The translations under genes were made by a program, and so were the position numbers. This document shows positions 47,650 to 55,039 of a DNA stretch of 64,000 nt, piece by piece. The notes under the pieces are model-generated. The model saw only the letters and a program-made list of their open reading frames with translations. It ran no database searches and had not been told where the DNA came from. The stretch is from a virus. Location of the stretch: IMG/VR virus record IMGVR_UViG_3300020477_000001, positions 62,001 to 126,000 of that record, one strand, 5' to 3'. Within the stretch, counting starts at the first letter, position 1. Each line of letters opens with the position of its first letter.

Positions 47650-47703
47650 GTGGCTGGCGGCGGCAGAGACTTTTATCTCTTCGGTCCTTGCTCCGCCAGC
47701 CAC
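47650..47703 (+). ncRNA. stable hairpin after the TnpB-like gene
   Basis: GTGGCTGGCGG pairs perfectly with CCGCCAGCCAC over 11 bp, with an inner AGAGA/TCTCT hairpin, and is followed by ATTTTAAAAT. It may be the transcript's terminator or a 3' part of the guide RNA; TnpB omega-RNAs usually come from this position. Confidence 0.5.
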
Positions 47704-47721
47704 ATTTTAAAATAAATAAAA

Positions 47722-47886
47722 ATGAAAAGCGACAATCCAAACCGAGGCAACGGCAAGCACATTCATAAGTCACCAATCAATATGGACAATCCACAAAAAA
47801 AAGAGGATAGTGACTGGTGGGCAGAATTGTGTAAAAAACATGGAGCAAAAAACGCTTGGAAAAAAGAGAACAAAAAGAAGGTATGA
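47722..47886 (+). CDS. hypothetical basic protein, 54 aa
   Basis: ATG 47722 follows the hairpin. Asn/Lys/His-rich (SDNPNRGNGKHIHKSP, then WWAELCKKHGAKNAWKKENK). Overlaps the SANT-like gene, which may start within it. Possibly a small nucleic-acid-binding peptide; not recognised. Confidence 0.45.
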   Translation: MKSDNPNRGNGKHIHKSPINMDNPQKKEDSDWWAELCKKHGAKNAWKKENKKKV

Positions 47887-48412
47887 CTACGCTCATGGCT
47901 CTGAATCAGCAGTGATCGCCAGAGATGAATACCTCGAAAGAATAAAATGGAAGCCGCACGAATATGAAGTCATAAAAAACAATTACAATAATCATTCTGA
48001 TGCGGAAATAAGCCTCAAGTTCCTGCCTCACCGCACACCCGAATCAATAAGAAGATGTAGGCGCTCAATGAAATGTCACAGAAAGCCGAGCCACCAAATT
48101 TGGACAGAAGAAGAATTAGAATTACTGTATATCCATTGGAGAGACTACGACCAGAGGGAGCTTAAGGAAAAATTCTTCCCAAACAAAACCGTTGAGCAGG
48201 TTAGGAATGCTAAAATGCATCGCGGGCTAAAGAAGCCCCCAGTCTGGACCAATGAAGAGAGAGGCTTGCTGATAGACCACGGAGCGAACTATGACAGAGG
48301 ACAGCTACAGAAGCTGTTTTTCCCAAATAAAACCAAGGACCAAATAAGCCACATGAGAAAGCACCTCGGAATCAGAAGAAACCTAGGCGATAAAGAGATT
48401 AAAAAAGTGTAA
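47840..48412 (+). CDS. three-repeat SANT/Myb-like DNA-binding protein
   Basis: Three repeats of about 45-50 residues, each starting with a Trp and a helix and closing in a recognition helix: WKPHEYEVIKNNYNNHSDAE (with PHRTPESIRRCRRSM), WTEEELELLYIHWRDYDQRE (with PNKTVEQVRNAKMHRGL) and WTNEERGLLIDHGANYDRGQ (with PNKTKDQISHMRKHLG). The spacing is that of SANT/Myb or phage terminase-like HTH repeats. About 190 aa. ATG 47840 is chosen; GTG 47810 also fits. It may bind phage DNA or regulate genes downstream of the TnpB-like protein. Confidence 0.65.
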   Translation: MEQKTLGKKRTKRRYDYAHGSESAVIARDEYLERIKWKPHEYEVIKNNYNNHSDAEISLKFLPHRTPESIRRCRRSMKCHRKPSHQIWTEEELELLYIHWRDYDQRELKEKFFPNKTVEQVRNAKMHRGLKKPPVWTNEERGLLIDHGANYDRGQLQKLFFPNKTKDQISHMRKHLGIRRNLGDKEIKKV

Positions 48413-48415
48413 TTG
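48406..48415 (+). promoter_or_regulatory. AGTGTAATTG motif before 48422
   Basis: Overlaps the stop of the SANT-like gene and lies 6 bp before ATG 48422. Confidence 0.45.
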
Positions 48416-48421
48416 ATATTG

Positions 48422-48574
48422 ATGAAATCAGAGTATTTCCCTATTCTAATGCTTCTGTCATTTTTATTTTTATTATTTTTTGTCTTGAGATGGAATCGAA
48501 TTAAGATGAAGAATTTCCCAGAGGATATCTCCTTCAAGGATACGCTTAAACAAGTTTTCTTCATTGAGTCTTGA
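48422..48574 (+). CDS. 50-aa membrane protein
   Basis: A strong hydrophobic helix (FPILMLLSFLFLLFFVL) followed by a charged part (RWNRIKMKNFPEDISFKDTL). Its TGA lies in the -35 of the next promoter (TCTTGACA). Possibly an inner-membrane effector; not recognised. Confidence 0.55.
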   Translation: MKSEYFPILMLLSFLFLLFFVLRWNRIKMKNFPEDISFKDTLKQVFFIES

Positions 48575-48599
48575 CATAGATTAAAAAATCCCCCACCCT
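48571..48599 (+). promoter_or_regulatory. sigma-70-type promoter, overlaps upstream stop
   Basis: TTGACA, 17 bp with GATTAAAAAATC, CACCCT (weak -10). Its -35 contains the stop codon of 48422-48574. Confidence 0.5.
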
Positions 48600-48606
48600 A
48601 CACTCC

Positions 48607-48783
48607 TTGAAAGAAAAAGACAGCCGCATTAAAAGTTGCGAAAAATGTGGCGTATCAATGCTAAAGATGTTTAATGCTTGCCCGTACTGCGGTTTCTGCC
48701 AAAAGCAAAAAACTAAATTAGCGCAGACAACTAAGGAGAAACATGAGGAAAAACAAGATTTCATTAGTAAGCGGCGGATTTGA
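48607..48783 (+). CDS. zinc-ribbon protein, 58 aa
   Basis: SCEKCGVSMLKMFNACPYCG is a complete C-x2-C ... C-x2-C zinc ribbon, followed by a Lys-rich tail. TTG 48607 is the only start that keeps the ribbon whole; ATG 48658 would remove the first pair. It overlaps the next gene by 41 bp. Likely DNA- or RNA-binding, like small phage transcription modulators. Confidence 0.55.
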   Translation: MKEKDSRIKSCEKCGVSMLKMFNACPYCGFCQKQKTKLAQTTKEKHEEKQDFISKRRI

Positions 48784-49177
48784 TCCAATTCACGTTGGAC
48801 ACATAGAACTCTTTAACAGGGCTAGAGAAATCTCTGACGGGCTATTCGTGATCTTGAATAGTGATAGGTTCCTCACAGAAAAGAAGGGCAAGCCCTTCAT
48901 GCAGCAACCAGAAAGAAAAGTCATTATTGAAAACTTACAGATGGTTGACTTGGTTATACCTTCAATAGACGAAGACCAAACGGTTTGTGCTACCCTGCGA
49001 AAACTAGCTAGCCTCAAGGACGCAGTTGACTCTGAATTATATTTCTGCAATGGTGGAGACAGGACGGACGGCGAGAACACGCCAGAACACAAAGTCTGCG
49101 AAGAAGTCGGAATACACAACGTTTATGGATTAGGTGAAAAAATCCAAAGCAGTAGTTGGCTTACGAAAGGGAACTGA
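48743..49177 (+). CDS. cytidylyltransferase-like nucleotidyltransferase
   Basis: HIGH-superfamily nucleotidyltransferase: GGFDPIHVGHIELFNRAREI carries the H-x-G-H motif, with GKPFMQQPERKVIIENLQMV (the R-x2-x-I/L segment) and a late FCNGGDRTDGENTPEH, similar to the HldE/RfaE-C (D-beta-D-heptose 1-phosphate adenylyltransferase) family, whose G-G-D-Y/R-x block it shares. 144 aa. It may activate a sugar or alcohol phosphate for the glycan genes. A GGAGAAAC ribosome binding site supports ATG 48743. Confidence 0.8.
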   Translation: MRKNKISLVSGGFDPIHVGHIELFNRAREISDGLFVILNSDRFLTEKKGKPFMQQPERKVIIENLQMVDLVIPSIDEDQTVCATLRKLASLKDAVDSELYFCNGGDRTDGENTPEHKVCEEVGIHNVYGLGEKIQSSSWLTKGN

Positions 49178-49199
49178 AACACATAAAATCACCGTCGCG

Positions 49200-49751
49200 A
49201 TGAAGAATTTAACCTGCGATAGCAAGAAGGGGAGAGAGTATGAAGCTCACGAAGAGAAAGCTATACTCTATATACAAGAGAAAAGAAATGTTGTAATAAC
49301 CTCTACGAGGTCAGAGCTCAATGAGGAATCAAAAATCCTAGAACAAGATATCTTAATCTCCAAAAAAGATGAAAGAGGAATCTTCAGACTAAGGGCGGTA
49401 GGCGAATTTAAGAACAGGAATGAATTCAAAAGAGGCTCTGGAATCCCGTTGACGCTAGAGAAGCTAAAAGGAGATAGACCTAATGACGGCTACATGATTA
49501 GCCTCAGAAAGCTAAAGAGTGGCCAAGCAATGTCTACGTCCCTAAAGGTTCCTTTCGTTGTTATTGTTAATTTAATGAATGATAAATACATTCTCTGCTG
49601 GAAGCTGACCAACGAGAAAGGTCAATGGGTTAAAAGACCGGAATCACTCAAACAAGAGACGCAGAAGAACATTGCAGGGGGAAATAAGCTTGACGACGTA
49701 GTTTATCTTAAATTATCAGAAACAGCTTTTCAACTTGAAAAAAACTACTAA
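49200..49751 (+). CDS. hypothetical protein, possible PD-(D/E)XK nuclease
   Basis: ATG 49200 is used, since the in-frame ATG at 49134 lies within the previous gene. A D-x(n)-E-x-K pattern occurs in LEQDILISKKDERGI and RAVGEFKNRNEF, with a following helix, compatible with a PD-(D/E)XK core; an upstream Glu helix (GREYEAHEEKAILYIQ) fits the first helix. 183 aa. The assignment is tentative; nothing shows the substrate. Confidence 0.5.
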   Translation: MKNLTCDSKKGREYEAHEEKAILYIQEKRNVVITSTRSELNEESKILEQDILISKKDERGIFRLRAVGEFKNRNEFKRGSGIPLTLEKLKGDRPNDGYMISLRKLKSGQAMSTSLKVPFVVIVNLMNDKYILCWKLTNEKGQWVKRPESLKQETQKNIAGGNKLDDVVYLKLSETAFQLEKNY

Positions 49752-49780
49752 TAGGTTAAACTGAGAAAACTTAAAAAATT

Positions 49781-50143
49781 ATGAGCGAAGATAACAATAA
49801 CTCTAATACCGAAGAAACTACAAAAAACTCCAAAGACTTTTCGAGGCAAGAGGAAAACTGGAAAATTATGATTTTCTGTAATATTTCTTGGGAAGAGGCT
49901 TCGAAGGTAGAAGGCGACGACAGGGAGTTCCTTTTGCTGAAGGCTGACGAGCAGAAAGTAGAAGTACTCAAAAGGAAAAAAGAGTTGGCCGAGCAACAGA
50001 TGGCAGAGCAGCAGCAACAGGCCATGATGCAACAGCAAGCCTTGATGCAACAGCAGCAAATGATGCCCCAGCAGATGCCAATGCAGCAGCAAATGCCTAT
50101 GAACGGCGGCGGTATGCCTCCCCAGATGCCCCAGAGAGTCTAG
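49781..50143 (+). CDS. Gln/Met-rich low-complexity protein, 120 aa
   Basis: An ordered part (EENWKIMIFCNISWEEASKV) and helix (QKVEVLKRKKELAEQQMAEQ) lead into a tail of Gln and Met repeats (QQQALMQQQQMMPQQMPMQQ) ending in Gly/Pro/Met. Such tails form flexible or phase-separating regions; phage scaffold and portal-associated proteins can look like this. No family assigned. Confidence 0.55.
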   Translation: MSEDNNNSNTEETTKNSKDFSRQEENWKIMIFCNISWEEASKVEGDDREFLLLKADEQKVEVLKRKKELAEQQMAEQQQQAMMQQQALMQQQQMMPQQMPMQQQMPMNGGGMPPQMPQRV

Positions 50144-50150
50144 AGGGAGC

Positions 50151-50468
50151 ATGGATGGCCATTTAAAGCTTCTAAATCCGAAAAGGATAAGAGTTAAGTC
50201 GCTGTGCTGCTCTTATTGTGATCTTTCTTATAACAGAGAACACTATAAGGCTTTATTCGAGGCTAAAAAATTAATTTATTTTAAATCTCTAGATACAAAC
50301 ATATTTAGAGAGAAGGAAATAATTTGCCATGACTGTTTAGTTAATCTAGCAGACAAAGAGTCACTTTCATTCAAAGTAGAAACAGATACACATATTCTTA
50401 AATTAGATATAGACCCAACGATAGGCAATAAAGGCGACACAGATGACTTTTTAGATGATTTAATATAG
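50151..50468 (+). CDS. small zinc-binding-like protein, 105 aa
   Basis: Two Cys pairs (SLCCSYCDLSYN; ICHDCLVNL) about 45 residues apart could form a treble-clef zinc site. The tail is acidic (TDDFLDDLI). Starts 7 bp after the previous stop with GGGAGCATGG upstream. Not recognised. Confidence 0.55.
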   Translation: MDGHLKLLNPKRIRVKSLCCSYCDLSYNREHYKALFEAKKLIYFKSLDTNIFREKEIICHDCLVNLADKESLSFKVETDTHILKLDIDPTIGNKGDTDDFLDDLI

Positions 50469-50470
50469 AC

Positions 50471-50499
50471 TTGACTTAACTTAAAAAACTCTATATCTT
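50471..50499 (+). promoter_or_regulatory. sigma-70-type promoter for the UV endonuclease gene
   Basis: TTGACT, 17 bp TAACTTAAAAAACTCTA, TATCTT; ATG 50507 is 7 bp on, so the transcript is nearly leaderless. Confidence 0.7.
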
Positions 50500-50506
50500 C
50501 CTATGC

Positions 50507-51430
50507 ATGTACAATTTGTGCTGCATATCAAATTCATTAGCCAAAGAGGGTCACAAGTTTCAGACCATGACTTGGGCTAGGTTCTCCAAGTTACCCCGCG
50601 AAGAAGCTATTGCAATCGTTTCTGCTCGCACTCTTAACAATCTGAAAGTTACGCGCAAGATTCTTGAGCAGTGTGCAGAGCATGGCTGGGGCTATCGCGT
50701 TAGCTCTGCTTTATTTCCACTTCTTACTTACGATGTAGCAGAACTCAAAATTCAAGACTACCCAGACTGGATTGACATACAAGCTGCATTTGCAGACTGC
50801 AATATGTTCATCAATGACAATCGTATCCGCATCTCATGTCATCCAGATCAGTTCAATGTTCTTGCAAGCTTGGGTAAAGCGCAGGTAGAAAAGACTATCA
50901 AAGAACTCAATCATCATGGTTGGTTCATGGATATGCTTGGTGCTCCTCGCGACTATCGCGCACCCATCAACATTCATGTCAACAACACCAAAGGCGAGCC
51001 TTCAGAAATTGCTGACCGTTTTATGCTCAACCTTTACAAGTGCGACCAATCTGTACGCTCACGACTAGTCATAGAGAACGAAGACAAAGGCATCTGGACT
51101 CCAGCGTTACTTGTCGAGCATTTCACCACATTGCCCATTACTTACGACAACCTACACCACAAATGCTTACCCGATGGCCTCACAGAGGATGAAGCCTATC
51201 GCTTGTGCTATAACACATGGCAAGATAACGGTTACTTCAAACCACTGTTTCATTACTCAGAGTCTCACCCAGACAAAAACAATCCACGTAGCCATGCCGA
51301 CACACCCACCGAGATACCGCTGGACGGCGGACATTCTTTCCCTGTTGACTACGACATAGAACTCAAGTCAAAAGATGACGCCATTAAAGAGATACAAAGA
51401 TTAGAACTGAAGGGGTTAATAAATGGATAA
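50507..51430 (+). CDS. uvsE: UV DNA damage endonuclease
   Basis: Cuts 5' of UV lesions in a metal-dependent TIM-barrel. MYNLCCISNSLAKEGHKFQT, YRVSSALFPLLTYD, RISCHPDQFNVLAS, INIHVNNTKGE, RLVIENEDKGIWTPALL, ITYDNLHHKC and FHYSESHPDK carry the conserved His, Glu and Asp metal ligands of UvdE/UVDE. 307 aa, close to bacterial UvsE. Also ATG at 50503 in another frame, not used. It is more GC-rich than neighbours. The stop overlaps the HNH gene. Confidence 0.93.
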   Translation: MYNLCCISNSLAKEGHKFQTMTWARFSKLPREEAIAIVSARTLNNLKVTRKILEQCAEHGWGYRVSSALFPLLTYDVAELKIQDYPDWIDIQAAFADCNMFINDNRIRISCHPDQFNVLASLGKAQVEKTIKELNHHGWFMDMLGAPRDYRAPINIHVNNTKGEPSEIADRFMLNLYKCDQSVRSRLVIENEDKGIWTPALLVEHFTTLPITYDNLHHKCLPDGLTEDEAYRLCYNTWQDNGYFKPLFHYSESHPDKNNPRSHADTPTEIPLDGGHSFPVDYDIELKSKDDAIKEIQRLELKGLING

Positions 51431-52340
51431 AAAAGAGAAAACAAAATCGACAGATAGAAATATAGTTTGCATAGATTGCGGGGAGGAGTTTACAGGATGC
51501 TATAGAACCAAGAGATGCAAACCCTGCGCGAAAGAGAGGGCGAACGCTTTAGCTAGAAAGAGGAGGGCAGCTAACCCAGAGAAATATCGCACTTACGATA
51601 GAGCTAGATATGCCGCCTCCCCGAAGAGACGTGAGCAATCGCTTGCAAGTCAGCATCGCAATATAGAGAGAACTAGAGCAACCAGAAGAAAGAGTTACAA
51701 TAATAATAGAGATAAAATTTTAGCCAAAGCAAAATCGGATCGCGAGGCTAACCCAGAGAAATATCGTGAACGGAAGAGGGTTGCTTACCGCGCTAACCCA
51801 GAGAAACACCGAAAAGAGGCAAGAGACCGAAGGGCGGCTAATCCAGAAAAGTACCGCGCCCAAGCTAAGGCTAGGTATCATGCCAACCCGCAAAAATTCC
51901 GCGATCAAAGGAAAAAGTCTTTTGAAAACAACCGAGAGGAAGTAAACAGACGAGCTAAGGAGAAAAGGGCAGCTAACCTAGAGAAATATCGCGCTAGAGA
52001 CAAAGAGGCTGAAAAAAGACGACCTGCTGGGCAAGCACTGGCGAAATCCAATGCGAGAAAAGCACTTAAACAGTCTGCAATCTTACCTACAACAGATTTT
52101 GATAAAATAAAAAATCTTTACAAAGAAAGGACTAGACTAACAAAAAAAACAGGCATAGAGCATCACGTTGATCATATAATCCAATTAACCCTAGGAGGCG
52201 CACACCATCAAGACAATTTGCGCGTGATAACAGCAAAAGAAAACCTCACAAGGGGTTACGACTACGACCCCACTCTTGGTGGTGTATGGGCAAACAATGA
52301 CCGAGCAAGGAAAACTAAGAAAAAATTAGGAATCAAATAA
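51423..52340 (+). CDS. HNH endonuclease with NPEKYR repeats
   Basis: 305 aa. An N-terminal zinc finger (CIDCGEEFTGCYRT and CKPCAKERANA) is followed by about seven repeats of the form R-x-A-N-P-E-K-Y-R-x3-R (residues 50-190), which are basic and probably contact DNA. The C-terminal HNH nuclease is GIEHHVDHIIQLTLGGAHHQ followed by DNLRVITAKEN. This fits a free-standing homing endonuclease or a phage HNH protein. It overlaps uvsE by 8 bp. Confidence 0.8.
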   Translation: MDKKEKTKSTDRNIVCIDCGEEFTGCYRTKRCKPCAKERANALARKRRAANPEKYRTYDRARYAASPKRREQSLASQHRNIERTRATRRKSYNNNRDKILAKAKSDREANPEKYRERKRVAYRANPEKHRKEARDRRAANPEKYRAQAKARYHANPQKFRDQRKKSFENNREEVNRRAKEKRAANLEKYRARDKEAEKRRPAGQALAKSNARKALKQSAILPTTDFDKIKNLYKERTRLTKKTGIEHHVDHIIQLTLGGAHHQDNLRVITAKENLTRGYDYDPTLGGVWANNDRARKTKKKLGIK

Positions 52341-52462
52341 TGATAACGCCCCCGAAGATCATAGGTTTTATATGGGTAGCATTCTTAACACTGTTTTACT
52401 TCTTCGCCTCAATAGCTGTTTTTATTGTTACTTCAATCGCTAATATTTTTAAAAAAGAATAA
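52340..52462 (+). CDS. 40-aa membrane peptide
   Basis: ATG 52340 overlaps the HNH stop (TAATG). Two short hydrophobic stretches (FIWVAFLTLFYFFASIAVFI) and a basic end (NIFKKE). Role unknown. Confidence 0.5.
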   Translation: MITPPKIIGFIWVAFLTLFYFFASIAVFIVTSIANIFKKE

Positions 52463-52472
52463 ATAAAAAACC

Positions 52473-52501
52473 TTGACTAAAGTTAAAAAACTCTCTATTA
52501 T
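52473..52501 (+). promoter_or_regulatory. sigma-70-type promoter for the amidohydrolase gene
   Basis: TTGACT, 17 bp AAAGTTAAAAAACTCTC, TATTAT; ATG 52509 follows after 7 bp. Confidence 0.75.
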
Positions 52502-52508
52502 ATTACCC

Positions 52509-53390
52509 ATGAAGAGAATTGATACTTATTTCGCAAAAGAGTACGAGGCAGACACACCCACTGCCTCTATGCGTAAGTTGCGCCCAGTGGCTGAAGCAGC
52601 TAGTGCTGCTGGTTACGCAAACATCTTGAAGACATCCTCCAGCGAAGGCGTTAGCGACAAGCTAAAAAAAATTCACAATGCAGATTACGTGGAAGCCTTC
52701 TCTAACGGTACTTATCCGCTCAGCGAAAGCAATGGATGGGGCTGGAGCAAAGAGATTAGGGACGGCGTTTTCAGAATTAACACAGGGCAGCTTGACGCTG
52801 CTAAAGCTGCGTTAAGCAACGGCATTGCAGCAAATGTAGCGCAGGGGTTTCACCATGCTGGAATCGAAAGAGGCTGCGGTTATTGTACCTTCAATGGGTT
52901 AGCACTAGTCGCTAATGAATACAAGACCAAGAAAGTATTCGTTTTAGACTGCGATGAGCATGGAGGCAATGGTACGGCTGAGTTTACCAACATACTGGAC
53001 AACTTATCGCAGGTAACCATCAACGGCTCTAATTTCGGAACCGAAGAGAACCCCCGCAGCCGATGCATTACTCTTCCTCGAATCACTAACCGATTTGAGC
53101 TTTACGAAGATGCACTGGAAGAAGGCTTCTCTATAATGGATAGGTTCGAGCCCGACTTGGTTATCTACCAAGCTGGTGCTGATCCTCACATTGACGATCC
53201 CTTGGGCTCTCTGGGTATGACAACCGAACAAATGTACAACAGAGACAAGAAAGTATTTACGAAGCTCAAAGCTTCAAATATACCGACAATGTTCGTACTG
53301 GCGGGGGGCTATCAAACCCCGATTGAGGAAAAACTTGTACCGCTGCACTTGAACACCTTCAAGGCTGCTCACGAAGTATACAACAATTAA
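52509..53390 (+). CDS. histone-deacetylase-family acetylpolyamine amidohydrolase
   Basis: Zinc amidohydrolase of the HDAC/AphA superfamily, likely removing acetyl groups from polyamines or proteins. GFHHAGIERGCGYCTFNGLA has the catalytic His-His pair, VFVLDCDEHGGNGTAEF has D-x-D-x-H-x-G-N-G-T zinc binding, LVIYQAGADPHIDDPLG has the second Asp, and MFVLAGGYQTP closes the active site. 293 aa from ATG 52509, downstream of its promoter. Bacterial acetylpolyamine amidohydrolases are a close match in size. Together with the SpeD-like gene it hints at polyamine control. Confidence 0.85.
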   Translation: MKRIDTYFAKEYEADTPTASMRKLRPVAEAASAAGYANILKTSSSEGVSDKLKKIHNADYVEAFSNGTYPLSESNGWGWSKEIRDGVFRINTGQLDAAKAALSNGIAANVAQGFHHAGIERGCGYCTFNGLALVANEYKTKKVFVLDCDEHGGNGTAEFTNILDNLSQVTINGSNFGTEENPRSRCITLPRITNRFELYEDALEEGFSIMDRFEPDLVIYQAGADPHIDDPLGSLGMTTEQMYNRDKKVFTKLKASNIPTMFVLAGGYQTPIEEKLVPLHLNTFKAAHEVYNN

Positions 53391-53435
53391 AGGAACAACA
53401 ACACAGCACCAAAGATACTATCTCCGTAGCATACT

Positions 53436-53846
53436 ATGAACATCAAAAGAGAAACAACAACAGCATGGGTAGTTTTCCCAGAATATACCCAATGGGAAAA
53501 CAAGGACAATAAAATGTTCTGGGATGAAGATTACGACCTAGAAGCTGCCGCAGATGCTGCCGTAAAACATTCATGGAAAAAGCCCATAATGACTAGAAAA
53601 TGGCCTCGGCCTGTCACTTTCGGTGACTTTGTGCTTGTTACCAATAGCAATTCAAGCGAGTGGTTTAAGATGATTCGCTGTAAAGGCGGATGTAATGGCT
53701 ATGAGTGGCAAGTCTCATCTTGGGAAGAGGTTTTTGGCGAAGAGGCGGCAGTTAGGAAAGACATGAAAGGATACCTTGAAGACGCTGCTAAAGTAAATGA
53801 CGCCCTAACTGAATTTGAGGAGAAACAATGCACAACGGAAAAGTAG
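53436..53846 (+). CDS. hypothetical protein, 136 aa
   Basis: Trp-rich (TAWVVFPEYTQWENKDNKMF; WFKMIRCKGGCNGYEWQVSS) with two strands and a C-terminal charged helix ending EEKQCTTEK. Not recognised. It follows the amidohydrolase after a gap carrying a GGAACAACAACAC motif. It overlaps the cytidylyltransferase by 19 bp. Confidence 0.5.
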   Translation: MNIKRETTTAWVVFPEYTQWENKDNKMFWDEDYDLEAAADAAVKHSWKKPIMTRKWPRPVTFGDFVLVTNSNSSEWFKMIRCKGGCNGYEWQVSSWEEVFGEEAAVRKDMKGYLEDAAKVNDALTEFEEKQCTTEK

Positions 53847-54262
53847 GATTTACTTGTAGCTGCTTTGACCTTTTACACGCTGGCCACTGCTTGATGCTGA
53901 AGGACTGCAAAGAGCAGTGCGACTGGCTTGTCGTTGGCCTCCAAACCGACCCCAGCGTCGATAGACCAGAGAAAAACAAACCAGTCCAGTCACTTGAAGA
54001 AAGAAAGATACAATTAGAAAGCATAAAGTACGTTGATCAAGTGCAAATATACGAAACAGAATCAGACCTAGTAAAACTGATTGAGGATGTCCATCCAGAC
54101 GTAAGGATACTCGGTAGCGATTATATAAATAAAAAATTCACTGGCGATCACCTAGACATTCCCGTATACTACCACGAAAGAAACCACGATTGGTCCACTA
54201 GCGATTTAAGAAAAAGAATCAAAGGGGAATGGCCTCACCATACAGACTATCTGGATGACTAA
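53828..54262 (+). CDS. glycerol-3-phosphate cytidylyltransferase-like
   Basis: TagD/GCT-type nucleotidyltransferase: GFTCSCFDLLHAGHCLMLKD contains H-A-G-H (17-20), WLVVGLQTDPSVDRPEKNKP carries the substrate loop, RILGSDYINKKFTGD and DWSTSDLRKRIKG the R-x-x-G-I-S-T-T/S-D-x2-R-K-R-like C-terminal motif. 144 aa. It would make CDP-glycerol or a similar CDP-alcohol for the CDP-glycerol-type transferase at 24723. AGGAGAAAC ribosome binding site. Confidence 0.85.
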   Translation: MHNGKVGFTCSCFDLLHAGHCLMLKDCKEQCDWLVVGLQTDPSVDRPEKNKPVQSLEERKIQLESIKYVDQVQIYETESDLVKLIEDVHPDVRILGSDYINKKFTGDHLDIPVYYHERNHDWSTSDLRKRIKGEWPHHTDYLDD

Positions 54263-54305
54263 CCAGCGTACTGCAACACAATAAAAAAACGCGATTAATA
54301 AAATA

Positions 54306-54494
54306 ATGAAAGCCTTTCCTTTAGTTCTTTTAATTTTATTTATTTTTATTTCTGGCCCTTTAGTTACCATTTGGATGCTTAATACTCTATTTTCTGTAGA
54401 TATTCCATACACTTTGGAAACTTGGGCTGCTGCTTTTGTATTAGGAGCCGCGCTTTACGGTCCTAACGCAAGGAAAGAACTACGCGATAAATGA
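54306..54494 (+). CDS. two-helix membrane protein, 62 aa
   Basis: Two hydrophobic segments (FPLVLLILFIFISGPLVTIW; ETWAAAFVLGAALYG) and a basic end (NARKELRDK). ATG 54306 lies 44 bp after a stop, beyond a GTACTGCAACAC motif. Unknown; small envelope proteins like this are common in phages. Confidence 0.55.
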   Translation: MKAFPLVLLILFIFISGPLVTIWMLNTLFSVDIPYTLETWAAAFVLGAALYGPNARKELRDK

Positions 54495-54769
54495 AGAGAG
54501 TAGATATACAAAATCATATAAATGAACACTACCCAGAAATGGATGAAGATATTCTTTTAGCTGATGGATTCGAGAAAGCTTTTTTGGGGATTGCTAATAG
54601 TTATTGCTCCGCGCCCAGAGCTTGCTATGATGCTGATAAATGTATAGAAATCCTAGAAAAGAGAGACGGAATGAGTCATGAGGAAGCTATTGAATTTTTT
54701 AATTTTAATGTTTCTTCTGCTTATGTCGGGGAGTTTACGCCAGCATTTATGAAATTGGCGCATAGTTGA
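54491..54769 (+). CDS. hypothetical protein, 92 aa
   Basis: Acidic start (NEHYPEMDEDILLADGFEKA) with Cys (CSAPRACYDADKC) that may form a disulfide or metal site, then EEAIEFFNFNVSSAYVG, as in small helical phage proteins. Overlaps its neighbours by 4 bp at the 5' end. Not recognised. Confidence 0.5.
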   Translation: MKRVDIQNHINEHYPEMDEDILLADGFEKAFLGIANSYCSAPRACYDADKCIEILEKRDGMSHEEAIEFFNFNVSSAYVGEFTPAFMKLAHS

Positions 54770-54775
54770 TATTTC

Positions 54776-54803
54776 TTGACACTGTTTTTGTTTATGTTAT
54801 TTT
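54776..54803 (+). promoter_or_regulatory. sigma-70-type promoter for 54811
   Basis: TTGACA, 16 bp, TATTTT; the ATG follows 7 bp later. Confidence 0.6.
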
Positions 54804-54810
54804 TTCGGCC

Positions 54811-55011
54811 ATGAGAATGGCCGACTTCGTGAAAGGGCATAATAAGCTGAAAATTAGCAGTTTTCAGTACCTTTGTGCGTTTCAAGCTGGCCACTTAGAT
54901 AAAGACAAGGATGATTCTTATTGTCCTTATACATTTCCGCCGCAAATAGAAGCATATTTTCAAGGTAAAAAAAATAAAAACAAAAAAATTATTAACAAAT
55001 TCTTGACTTAA
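54811..55011 (+). CDS. hypothetical basic protein, 66 aa
   Basis: ATG 54811 directly follows the promoter; the longer in-frame reading from 54766 overlaps it. Positive C-terminal tail (KKNKNKKIINKFLT). LCAFQAGHLDKDKDDSYCPY holds two Cys and His. Unknown. Confidence 0.5.
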   Translation: MRMADFVKGHNKLKISSFQYLCAFQAGHLDKDKDDSYCPYTFPPQIEAYFQGKKNKNKKIINKFLT

Positions 55012-55031
55012 TTAAAAATGAATGGAATAGT
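55003..55031 (+). promoter_or_regulatory. sigma-70-type promoter for the sigma factor gene
   Basis: TTGACT, 17 bp with AATTAAAAATG, AATAGT; overlaps the end of the preceding gene and lies 8 bp before ATG 55040. Confidence 0.55.
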
Positions 55032-55039
55032 GGGACTCC

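Noticed and set aside
45955-47703. IS200/IS605 insertion or group I intron (IStron) around the TnpB-like gene
   Set aside because: No TnpA, no split host gene, and no intron core motifs were seen; an own promoter and a terminator upstream argue for a stand-alone unit. Old transposon origin remains possible.
47321-47776. Minus-strand open frame of 151 codons
   Set aside because: Antisense shadow of the TnpB-like gene and its hairpin, with no start signal.
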